Under the pieces are notes generated by a model that worked only from the letters and a program-made list of their open reading frames with translations, did not search any database and was not told the origin of the DNA. This document shows positions 1 to 5,097 of a stretch of DNA of 5,097 bases, piece after piece (within the stretch, counting starts at the first letter, position 1; the number at the start of each line of letters is the position of its first letter). The DNA is from a bacterium (GTDB lineage Bacteria > Actinomycetota > Acidimicrobiia > Acidimicrobiales > Ilumatobacteraceae), in contig JAPOIQ010000119.1 of assembly GCA_029978815.1 (NCBI GenBank), positions 1 through 5,097 on the forward strand. The letters are read 5' to 3'. The translations under genes were made by a program, and so were the position numbers.

Positions 1-6
1 ACTGGT

Positions 7-411
7 TCAGTCCTCTCGTTGATCGAGTGTTGACTCCAACCACGAACTAATCGCTTTGAGCGATGCTCCTGGCTGGAAGATTTCAGCAACGCCTTGATTG
101 CGTAGCTCACGAGCGTCTGCGTCAGGAATAACTCCTCCACCGAAGACGAGCACCTCACCAAGGTCACGACTCCGAAGTTCCTCCATCACCCGAGGGAACA
201 ACGTGAGGTGAGCCCCAGAGAGCAAGGAGAGGCCGATGGCATCGGCATCTTCTTGTAAGACGGTTTCTGCGATCTGTTCCGGCGTTTGATGCAGGCCGGT
301 GTAGATCACCTCGAACCCATGGTCCCGAAGGGCGCGTGTGATTGTCTTCGCTCCGCGATCGTGGCCATCAAGACCCGGTTTCGCAACGACAACTCGGTAA
401 GGACGCTTCAC
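7..411 (-). CDS. Stand-alone cobalamin-binding subunit, methylmalonyl-CoA mutase C-terminal-domain type
   Basis: This 134-residue protein is a complete B12-binding domain with no mutase barrel attached. Residues 15-20 read DGHDRG, where His17 is the expected lower axial ligand to cobalt. The partner motif SLLSG lies at 62-66 and a glycine-rich GGG at 91-93 contacts the nucleotide tail in this family. The flanking text (VVVAKPGLDGH, VIYTGLHQTPEQI, SGAHLTLFPRV) is typical of methylmalonyl-CoA mutase C-termini. Split mutases pair such a small subunit with a separate catalytic chain to interconvert (R)-methylmalonyl-CoA and succinyl-CoA in propionate metabolism. A related acyl-CoA mutase (isobutyryl- or 2-hydroxyisobutyryl-CoA type) is also possible, because the small subunit alone does not set the substrate. 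The catalytic partner is not in the window. The start is GTG at 411-409, with no Shine-Dalgarno sequence and a -10-like box just upstream. The stop is TGA at 9-7. Confidence 0.93.
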   Translation of the reverse strand: MKRPYRVVVAKPGLDGHDRGAKTITRALRDHGFEVIYTGLHQTPEQIAETVLQEDADAIGLSLLSGAHLTLFPRVMEELRSRDLGEVLVFGGGVIPDADARELRNQGVAEIFQPGASLKAISSWLESTLDQRED

Positions 412-420
412 AAGATTCGA

Positions 421-426
421 ACCCTA
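421..426 (-). promoter_or_regulatory. Putative -10 box of the B12-binding protein gene (near-leaderless)
   Basis: On the minus strand this reads TAGGGT, which fits TANNNT, and ends 9 nt before the GTG start at 411. Transcription starting about 7 nt downstream would leave a leader of only about 3 nt. No purine-rich Shine-Dalgarno sequence is present. The -35 region (around 444-451) is weak. It overlaps the -35 zone predicted for the divergent plus-strand gene. Confidence 0.4.
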
Positions 427-464
427 CTTTCATAACGACCCGACTCACTAACTCACGGACGAGG

Positions 465-470
465 CAAACT
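465..470 (+). promoter_or_regulatory. Putative -10 box of the divergent membrane protein gene (leaderless)
   Basis: The hexamer CAAACT matches the TANNNT-type -10 at most positions and ends 6 nt before GTG at 477. The expected transcription start therefore falls on the start codon itself. The only purine-rich stretch, AGAGG at 471-475, lies too close to the start to act as a normal Shine-Dalgarno sequence. No good -35 is visible. Confidence 0.35.
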
Positions 471-476
471 AGAGGT

Positions 477-968
477 GTGCAACTTCCTCAGTTCAGATCT
501 CCTCTTGCTCGGGCAGTGATCCCTGTCGTTGGGGGCCTTGTTGTGCTCGCGTTTATCGGACTTTTCACTTGGGCGATGGCCGCGTATATCTCATCTGGGG
601 AAGTCACCACATCGGATCGTCTCGCTCCCGACACTTGGCCGGTTGGCAACGTGGAATACCTCTCTGAGCTTGTCGCCGAAGACGGCCCATTGCTCTTCGC
701 CGAACTTGGATCAGCCGTGTCTGACCGATCGATTGTCATCGATCATCAAGGAACTGACCCCCTCAATGGGTGGCGAGTTCGATGGGCGTATCCAGCTGAC
801 AAAGACTCAACCTGCATCGTCACACAGCAAGTTGGAACCGATACGTTCGTCGACTGCGATGGTCGCTCGGTCAGCGTCGATGATCTCGCAATTCCTACCG
901 AGGTACGGCCTGTGGTTGTTGACCGAGTGCTGCTCGAAATTGATTTAAGAGGTTTAACAAGCGACTAG
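477..968 (+). CDS. Single-pass membrane protein with an exported, possibly degenerate Rieske-like domain
   Basis: I do not recognise a named family. From GTG at 477 the product has 163 residues: a short basic N-terminus (about 1-13), one hydrophobic membrane segment (about 14-38, starting VIPVVGGLVVLAF), then about 125 mostly polar residues likely outside the cytoplasm. The exported part has two cysteines, Cys113 and Cys127, the second in FVDCDGRS, followed by a hydrophobic strand near the C-terminus (VLLEIDLRG). This order resembles the cluster-binding half of Rieske domains, where F-x-C-P-C-H-G-S precedes a similar final strand. The cluster histidines are absent, so an iron-sulfur centre is not expected; a disulfide is plausible. 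The reading frame stays open upstream to 342, but that part overlaps the divergent gene and its promoter, so I chose 477. Function is unknown. The gene ends with TAG at 966-968 and converges on the flavodoxin-like gene. Confidence 0.72.
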   Translation: MQLPQFRSPLARAVIPVVGGLVVLAFIGLFTWAMAAYISSGEVTTSDRLAPDTWPVGNVEYLSELVAEDGPLLFAELGSAVSDRSIVIDHQGTDPLNGWRVRWAYPADKDSTCIVTQQVGTDTFVDCDGRSVSVDDLAIPTEVRPVVVDRVLLEIDLRGLTSD

Positions 969-1008
969 GAATGTGCGACGTGCTCGCAAACGCCAGACGC
1001 GCACGCCA

Positions 1009-1440
1009 TCACTGTTGTGACAACGCACCGACTAAACGATCGGCGAACACTTCAGAGTGATACTCGATGTGGTTGCGCTTGATGAGCAACCCGCCGACGA
1101 CATCGGCTCCGGTCTGTCCAACTGCGGTGGAGAGGCGATCAAGGCTCTTGCCTGCATCGAGTGCATAGGTAAGGAAGCACGCTGCCTTCTTTCCGCGCAT
1201 CACCGGCATATTTGCGATATCTGCGGCAGCCCACGGGGCCTGACCCACAAAAAACAGGCCGTGAGTCCATGTGCCGATGAGAATGATGTCGGCTTCCTGA
1301 ATGCTTGCGAGGTCAGGGCGGCGCACACGCGAAAGGCCAGTGATTGACCAGCCTTCCTGCTGCAGGTTCGTTCCGATCATCTCGGCAGCGCGCCAAGTGT
1401 TACCAGTGAGACTTTCGACAAGTAGTGCGGCCTTCATCAC
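1009..1440 (-). CDS. Flavodoxin-like domain protein
   Basis: This 143-residue cytoplasmic protein matches the flavodoxin fold. After a first beta strand (AALLVE), residues 10-15 read SLTGNT, the FMN phosphate-binding loop of T/S-x-T-G-x-T type. A second strand (DIILIGT, 51-57) leads into an aromatic loop, WTHGLFF at 58-64, placed where flavodoxins stack residues on the isoalloxazine ring. The strand AACFLTYALDAG (86-97) supplies the third FMN loop. It is shorter than the classic 150-180 residues and its electron partner is unknown. A flavodoxin-like redox or NAD(P)H-oxidoreductase role is inferred from the fold only. It begins 7 nt after the helicase stop codon and is probably translated from the same mRNA. 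The first codon is GTG at 1440, followed directly by ATG at 1437, which could be the true start. Only a weak AGAG lies upstream. Confidence 0.85.
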   Translation of the reverse strand: MMKAALLVESLTGNTWRAAEMIGTNLQQEGWSITGLSRVRRPDLASIQEADIILIGTWTHGLFFVGQAPWAAADIANMPVMRGKKAACFLTYALDAGKSLDRLSTAVGQTGADVVGGLLIKRNHIEYHSEVFADRLVGALSQQ

Positions 1441-1447
1441 GCTCTAT

Positions 1448-3739
1448 TCAACCAGATCGACGGGTCAGCGGGGCGAAGGCGAGCGCAAGATGTTTTGTTC
1501 CCACGCCGGCGAAATTGACCGTTGCCTCTGATCGATCTCCTTGGCCGCTGATATCGATGATGACGCCTTCACCAAATGCGGGGTGGGTTACGTCATCGCC
1601 AATTCGGAATCCGATTTCGTGAGCGCCGGACTGCACCGGACCACTGCGAGAACTCATTGCACCCTCGACAATTCGGTCGCGATGCTCATCGTTCTCGTCA
1701 CGATCGATACTTCTGCGCCGATACGAGGGCGCTGAATCCCACGATGACGACCGATACGAACTTTGATAGCCGGCTGGTCGGCGGTCGCCACGAACATCAA
1801 GAAGCGCCTCAGGAATCTCATCAAAGAAACGAGAAGGTGGGTTGTATTGCGTGGAGCCGAACAACATCCGGCTCCACGAGTGCGACATGAAGAGCCGTTC
1901 CATCGCTCTAGTGATCCCAACGTAGGCAAGTCGGCGTTCTTCTTCCATCTCGTCGGGGTCTGATAACGCACGATGGTGGGGGAACACACCTTCTTCAACG
2001 CCGACGAGGAACACATTTGGAAATTCGAGGCCTTTTGCCGAGTGAAGGGTCATCAGCACGACTCTGTCGTCGTCTGCAAGGTCGTCGGTGTCGGCGACGA
2101 GTGCGACCTGCTCTAAGAATTCTTCTAAGCGGGTGAATTCTCTCGCAGAGCCAACAAGTTCGCCAAGGTTCTCAATACGGCCGTGAGCCTCGACAGTGTC
2201 TTCTTCTTCGAGCTCAGTGAGGTAACCGGAAGCGTCAAGCACATGTTGTAGAAGTTCACCTGCCGTTAGTCCATCGTCCCCTTCAGCAAGGAGGATCTCG
2301 CGAGCGTTGTCGATGACCTCGCAGAAGCTTTCAACACCTCGCGCCGCACGTCCGCTCACGCCGGCTTCACTCGCACGCCGCGCAGCTTCGATGAACGAAA
2401 TTCCTTCTTGCCTCGCAAATTCATCGATTCGCGCCACGCTCGTGTCACCCACGCCACGCTTGGGAACGTTGAGCACTCGTTTCACGCTCACTTCATCAGC
2501 CGGGTTCGCAACAACCCTCATATAGGCAAGGGCATCGCGCACCTCACGACGGTCATAGAACTTGGTTCCACCAACTACCTGATAGGGAACGCCGAGTCGC
2601 ATAAATGATTCTTCGATCACACGACTCTGAGCATTCGTGCGGTACAACACAGCGGTGTCGCTGAACATCGCGCCGGTGTCACGCGTGAGTTGACGTGCGG
2701 TCGACGCGACAAAGGTTGCTTCGTCACCTTCGTCGCTCGCGTAATAACGAACGATTCGCTCACCTGAGTTGCCATCGGTCCAGAGGTGTTTTGGCTGACG
2801 CCCGGGATTGTTCACAATGACGGCATTCGCCGCATCGAGGATCGTTTGTGTCGACCGGTAGTTCTGGTCGAGCACGATGGTCGTGACATCTGCAAATGCG
2901 TCTTCGAATTGGATGATGTTTCGGAGGTCTGCCCCTCGGAAGCGGTACACGCTTTGGTCACTGTCGCCGACGACGCACACGTTATGTGCCCCCGTCGGGT
3001 CGGTAGCTCCACCCAGTGCGAGCACGATTTCGTTCTGCGCCATGTTGGTGTCTTGGTATTCGTCAACAAGGAGGTGACGGAACCTGCCCCGGTACTCATC
3101 GAGGACATCAGGGCACTCGGCGAGGAGCCTCACCGTGAGGGTGAGCAGATCGTCAAAGTCTGCCGCTCCGGCTCGTTCGAGCCGTGTTTGGTATTCAGAG
3201 TAAATCTCCGCATGACGACGGGCGAAGATGTCGTCGGCGGTCGCAATGGCAGTTGCTGGATCGACGAGCTCATTTTTGTACAACGAGATATGGCCGTGCA
3301 CCGCCCGAGAGTTGAACCGTTTCGGGTCGAGGCCCATGTCGCGCACGACATATCCGGTGAGGCGAACTGCATCTCCTTGGTCGTAGATCGAGAATGTGCG
3401 CGGCAGCCCAATGCGTTCGGCGTGCACCCTGAGAATTCGCACGCAGGCCGAGTGAAATGTGCTCACCCACATGGTTTTCACTACTGGTCCGACAAGGTCT
3501 GCGACACGGTCGCGCATCTCTCGAGCAGCTTTGTTGGTGAAGGTGATCGCAAGAATCTGCGAAGGGTGCACACCTGTATGAATGAGGTGGGCAATTCGAT
3601 GAGTGAGCACCCGTGTTTTTCCCGAACCAGCCCCGGCGACCACAAGTAGTGGGCCTTCGGGGTGAATGACTGCGTCGAACTGAGCCGGGTTCAGGCCCTC
3701 AAGGAACGGGCTCGTAGAAAATTGCGAGGGATCAGACAT
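1448..3739 (-). CDS. pcrA: ATP-dependent DNA helicase, UvrD/PcrA (superfamily 1A)
   Basis: This 763-residue protein is a full-length 3'-5' DNA helicase acting in nucleotide excision repair, replication restart and removal of RecA or RNA polymerase from DNA. All motifs are present in order: Q motif (LNPAQFDAV, 16-24), Walker A AGAGSGKT (35-42), Ia (ITFTNKAA, 65-72), Walker B VDEYQDT (225-231), III GDSDQSVYRFRGAD (258-271), IV LDQNYRST (290-297), V TLHSAKGLEF (564-573) and VI RRLAYVGITRA (602-612). After a low-complexity Arg/Ser/Asp-rich linker (about 645-705), residues 708-757 form the Tudor-like C-terminal domain (HPAFGEGVI, VNFAGVGTKHL), which in PcrA contacts RNA polymerase. The symbol uvrD or uvrD1 would serve equally. 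No key residue is missing. The start is ATG at 3739 with no Shine-Dalgarno sequence but a good -10 box just upstream. The flavodoxin-like gene follows after 7 nt. Confidence 0.97.
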   Translation of the reverse strand: MSDPSQFSTSPFLEGLNPAQFDAVIHPEGPLLVVAGAGSGKTRVLTHRIAHLIHTGVHPSQILAITFTNKAAREMRDRVADLVGPVVKTMWVSTFHSACVRILRVHAERIGLPRTFSIYDQGDAVRLTGYVVRDMGLDPKRFNSRAVHGHISLYKNELVDPATAIATADDIFARRHAEIYSEYQTRLERAGAADFDDLLTLTVRLLAECPDVLDEYRGRFRHLLVDEYQDTNMAQNEIVLALGGATDPTGAHNVCVVGDSDQSVYRFRGADLRNIIQFEDAFADVTTIVLDQNYRSTQTILDAANAVIVNNPGRQPKHLWTDGNSGERIVRYYASDEGDEATFVASTARQLTRDTGAMFSDTAVLYRTNAQSRVIEESFMRLGVPYQVVGGTKFYDRREVRDALAYMRVVANPADEVSVKRVLNVPKRGVGDTSVARIDEFARQEGISFIEAARRASEAGVSGRAARGVESFCEVIDNAREILLAEGDDGLTAGELLQHVLDASGYLTELEEEDTVEAHGRIENLGELVGSAREFTRLEEFLEQVALVADTDDLADDDRVVLMTLHSAKGLEFPNVFLVGVEEGVFPHHRALSDPDEMEEERRLAYVGITRAMERLFMSHSWSRMLFGSTQYNPPSRFFDEIPEALLDVRGDRRPAGYQSSYRSSSWDSAPSYRRRSIDRDENDEHRDRIVEGAMSSRSGPVQSGAHEIGFRIGDDVTHPAFGEGVIIDISGQGDRSEATVNFAGVGTKHLALAFAPLTRRSG

Positions 3740-3747
3740 TTGTGATC

Positions 3748-3753
3748 AGTGTA
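3748..3753 (-). promoter_or_regulatory. Putative -10 box of the helicase gene (leaderless)
   Basis: On the minus strand the hexamer is TACACT, a good TANNNT match, ending 8 nt before the ATG at 3739. The predicted transcription start is within 1-2 nt of the start codon. The -35 zone (about 3771-3778) is A/T-rich, reading TTTAAGG, but is not a good TTGACA match. The heptamer GTCGCGG occurs on the plus strand at 3764-3770 and again at 3788-3794, either side of this -35 zone; its meaning is unknown. Confidence 0.5.
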
Positions 3754-3821
3754 CGGTTCGGGTGTCGCGGACCTTAAACCTCGCAACGTCGCGGTCTTCG
3801 AACTTCACTGCGAGCGCGAAA

Positions 3822-3852
3822 CTGGGTGCACCTACCAAGTAGGTGCACCCAG
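3822..3852 (-). terminator. Perfect 14-bp hairpin with a 3-nt loop, probable terminator of the secreted-protein gene
   Basis: The arms 3822-3835 and 3839-3852 are perfectly complementary, leaving only CAA (plus strand) as loop. The hairpin starts 47 nt after the stop codon of the minus-strand gene ending at 3900. On that strand the stem is followed by only TTT, so it would be a terminator without a long U-tract, a form known in actinobacteria. Each arm also contains the self-complementary octamer GGTGCACC (3825-3832 and 3842-3849), so a two-site operator is an alternative. Confidence 0.62.
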
Positions 3853-3899
3853 AGCATCGGTGTCGCTGATCTGCCGGGGGGTGACAGACCAGCAAGGGT

Positions 3900-4799
3900 T
3901 TAGGCGTCGGAGTTCAACAAGTTGTCGAAGCCAGTTCCTCCTGTTGCAGCTCCATCATCCATCGGTCCAATGTTTGAACCGGCAATATCAACGTGAACAG
4001 CGTGACCCCTATCACCACCCATGGGACGGTGAGGACCTTCAGACCTGGCTGGTGGAACGGTGGTCAAGCGGTCAGTGATCTTTGCCTCAGCGTCAGCGAT
4101 GCGCTCGTCGGCCTCCTCTTGAGAGAGGGACCCATCGGCGACATGCTCAGCGAGGTGGGCTGCTTTCTCATCGACGAGGGCGCTCACGATGTCATTGAGG
4201 TCAACACCATTTTCAGCGGCGACATCAGCGACAGATTGGCCAGCTGCAAATGCCTCCTTCAGAGTTGCTGCGTCGACGCCAAGCATCTCAAGCACCGTTT
4301 CAGAAAGAGCACCTCTTGGACCTGAACGTGGGCCGCGACCATCGACCATTGGAACTTCATTCACCTTGTCAGAAATCTTCGCCTCAGCATCAGCCAGTTT
4401 CTCGGCTGCCTCATCTTCGGTGAGCGAACCGTCAGCGACGTGCTCTGAAAGATGAGTTTCGACCTCAGCAACGAGAGCGTCGACGACGGTCTCAATCTCA
4501 ATACCCTGCTCTTGGGCAATGTCGGCAATCGACTTTCCGGCTGCGAACTCTGATCGAAGCGCCTCAGCATCGATTCCGAGCACCTCTGACAATGTTTCGG
4601 CAGATGCCATTCTTCCGCGGCCGCCTCGTCGACCGTGATGGGATTCGCCATCAATCGTCTCGACCATCGAACCGGTTGATGCGTCGTCACTCGAATCGCC
4701 TGCTGCGCTGGTCAGCCCAGGAACGCCGAGGATGAGACCTGCACCGGTGCCCGCGATCGCTCCTGCTGAAAGTGTTGCGAATAGTGCCTTCTTCTTCAT
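3900..4799 (-). CDS. Secreted protein with two tandem copies of an alpha-helical module
   Basis: This 299-residue protein starts with a signal peptide: MKKK, a hydrophobic core at about 5-29, and a likely signal peptidase I site after TSAA (Ala33). A Ser/Asp/His/Arg-rich linker (about 35-65) leads to two copies of one module, about 70-150 and 169-249, with matching residues exactly 99 apart. By my hand count 43 of the 77 aligned residues are identical. Each copy has LG-[IV]-DA, then FAAG-x-S-[IV]-AD-[IV]-A, then HVADGSL-x(3)-EA and a charged helix AEAKI. Similar modules occur in uncharacterised actinobacterial secreted proteins; I cannot name a family with certainty. The tail (250-299) is Gly/Asp/His-rich and probably disordered. 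I chose ATG 4799 because the signal peptide begins there and a purine-rich AGAGAAAG lies about 9 nt upstream. The frame stays open to 4940, but that would hide the signal peptide and overlap the kinase gene. Function is unknown. Confidence 0.85.
   Translation of the reverse strand: MKKKALFATLSAGAIAGTGAGLILGVPGLTSAAGDSSDDASTGSMVETIDGESHHGRRGGRGRMASAETLSEVLGIDAEALRSEFAAGKSIADIAQEQGIEIETVVDALVAEVETHLSEHVADGSLTEDEAAEKLADAEAKISDKVNEVPMVDGRGPRSGPRGALSETVLEMLGVDAATLKEAFAAGQSVADVAAENGVDLNDIVSALVDEKAAHLAEHVADGSLSQEEADERIADAEAKITDRLTTVPPARSEGPHRPMGGDRGHAVHVDIAGSNIGPMDDGAATGGTGFDNLLNSDA
4053..4295 (-). repeat. Module copy 2 of the secreted protein
   Basis: Encodes residues about 169-249, with LGVDAATL, FAAGQSVADVA, HVADGSLSQEEA and ADAEAKI. 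Most differences from copy 1 are conservative (I/V, D/E, K/R), as expected if both copies keep the same helical fold. Confidence 0.85.
4350..4592 (-). repeat. Module copy 1 of the secreted protein
   Basis: Encodes residues about 70-150, with LGIDAEAL, FAAGKSIADIA, HVADGSLTEDEA and ADAEAKI. It matches copy 2 at an exact offset of 297 bp. The DNA has diverged strongly at third positions even where the protein is identical, for example across HVADGSL, so the duplication looks old and kept by selection on the protein. Confidence 0.85.
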
Positions 4800-4894
4800 C
4801 TTGTACTGCTTTCTCTGCTCTGGAAGCCGGGGGTCGTGCTTCCTCTCATCAACATCTTCGATTCGTTCCTCAAGAAGCCTGCATGACTCAGGTA

Positions 4895-4910
4895 AGGAGA
4901 ACGTGAGAAC
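4895..4910 (-). promoter_or_regulatory. Possible response-regulator site: 8-bp tandem repeat upstream of the secreted-protein gene
   Basis: On the minus strand two adjacent octamers read GTTCTCAC and GTTCTCCT, identical at the first six positions. They lie about 95-110 nt upstream of the ATG at 4799 and just after the kinase stop codon. OmpR/MprA-type response regulators bind loosely conserved direct repeats of this size class. No convincing -10/-35 pair was found between here and the gene, so the assignment is weak. Confidence 0.22.
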
Positions 4911-4918
4911 TTTTCCAC

Positions 4919-5097
4919 CTACACCGATGGTGGTTCCCAATTGGGAACAACGGGCAATGTAAACCCAACGATTGCTCCTCCCCCATCGCGTTCTTCAACA
5001 AACACTTCCCCACCGTGCTGACGTGCTGTTGTTGCAACCATTGATAACCCGAGCCCTGAGCCAGGAAGAGTTCGTGCGGTTGCCGAGCGGTGGAATC
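4919..5097 (-). CDS. Sensor histidine kinase, C-terminal fragment (cut by the window edge)
   Basis: The last 58 codons and the TAG stop (4921-4919) of a two-component sensor kinase are visible. The fragment opens FHRSATARTLPGSGLGLSMV, with the G2 box GSGLGLSMV of the HATPase domain and the preceding RS-x-x-AR segment of the ATP lid. Then come a helix ending RQHGGEV and the last strands VFVEERDGGGAIVGFTLP, the normal end of this fold. The lid and G2 wording closely resemble actinobacterial MprB/TcrY-type kinases that partner OmpR-family regulators; that subfamily call is inference from a short stretch. A short non-conserved tail (VVPNWEPPSV) follows. The sensor domain, the phospho-accepting His and any response regulator lie beyond the window. 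The secreted-protein gene follows on the same strand after 119 nt. Confidence 0.92.
   Translation of the reverse strand, partial: FHRSATARTLPGSGLGLSMVATTARQHGGEVFVEERDGGGAIVGFTLPVVPNWEPPSV
4933..4948. repeat. 16-bp perfect palindrome GTTCCCAATTGGGAAC
   Basis: The two 8-bp halves are exactly complementary with no spacer. The palindrome lies inside the last codons of the histidine kinase gene (the VPNWEP region) and about 135 nt upstream of the secreted-protein start. A dimeric regulator could bind such a site, but chance is not excluded; a hairpin is unlikely because there is no loop. Confidence 0.6.

Noticed and set aside
342..476. Upstream ATG extension of the membrane-protein gene to 342
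   Set aside because: It would run 70 bp into the divergent B12-binding gene and across both promoters. The added residues are polar with no motif, and the membrane segment is normally placed when starting from 477.
727..744. Inverted repeat GATCGAT-tgtc-ATCGATC
   Set aside because: Only 7-bp arms inside a coding region and made of common GATC/ATCGAT words; likely chance.
529..948. Plus-strand frame of 139 codons inside the membrane-protein gene
   Set aside because: It overlaps the 477-968 gene in another frame and shows no membrane segment or motif. The 477-968 frame has a coherent protein architecture.
969..1008. Terminator between the convergent genes
   Set aside because: Only a 5-bp GTGCG/CGCAC stem with a 22-nt loop and no T-run was found; too weak to call.
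2786..3649. Long plus-strand open frame (287 codons) opposite the helicase gene
   Set aside because: It lies entirely antisense to conserved helicase motifs, and its translation has no domain, signal or plausible composition. It is a shadow of the helicase codon pattern.
3754..3815. Possible LexA/SOS box upstream of the helicase gene
   Set aside because: CGAAC words occur on both strands here but none is followed by four bases and GTTCG, so no actinobacterial LexA box is present.
4800..4940. In-frame extension of the secreted-protein gene to a TTG at 4940
   Set aside because: It would bury the signal peptide 47 residues inside the protein and overlap the kinase gene. ATG at 4799 with an upstream purine-rich site is better.

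Overview
The window reads as ordinary chromosome from a moderate-GC actinobacterium, most likely an Acidimicrobiia-type lineage. The grounds are GTG starts, start codons that directly follow -10-like hexamers with no Shine-Dalgarno sequence (leaderless transcripts), an actinobacterial-style PcrA/UvrD helicase with a C-terminal Tudor-like domain, an MprB-like histidine kinase tail and a stand-alone B12-binding mutase subunit. The assignment is inference; no marker gene fixes it. There is no rRNA, tRNA, CRISPR array, transposase or phage gene.

Layout from the left. A small cobalamin-binding protein (7-411, minus), like the B12 domain of methylmalonyl-CoA mutase, is divergent from a single-pass membrane protein (477-968, plus) across a 65-bp gap that seems to hold back-to-back leaderless promoters. 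The membrane protein has no recognised family, but its exported part looks like a Rieske-type domain that has lost its iron ligands. It converges on a two-gene minus-strand unit: the helicase (1448-3739) followed 7 nt later by a small flavodoxin-like protein (1009-1440). The helicase has its own leaderless-type promoter. A perfect 14-bp hairpin (3822-3852) separates this unit from the next.

At the right end, also on the minus strand, are the last 58 codons of a sensor histidine kinase (4919-5097). After 119 nt comes a secreted protein of 299 residues (3900-4799) built from two diverged copies of one helical module, spaced exactly 99 residues apart. The kinase and the secreted protein may be functionally linked. 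The gap between them carries an 8-bp tandem repeat, and a 16-bp perfect palindrome sits in the kinase 3' end.

The helicase is housekeeping. The most interesting items are the two-module secreted protein beside the kinase, the degenerate Rieske-like membrane protein, and the consistent leaderless promoter architecture. I see no clear sign of an entirely new multi-gene system.
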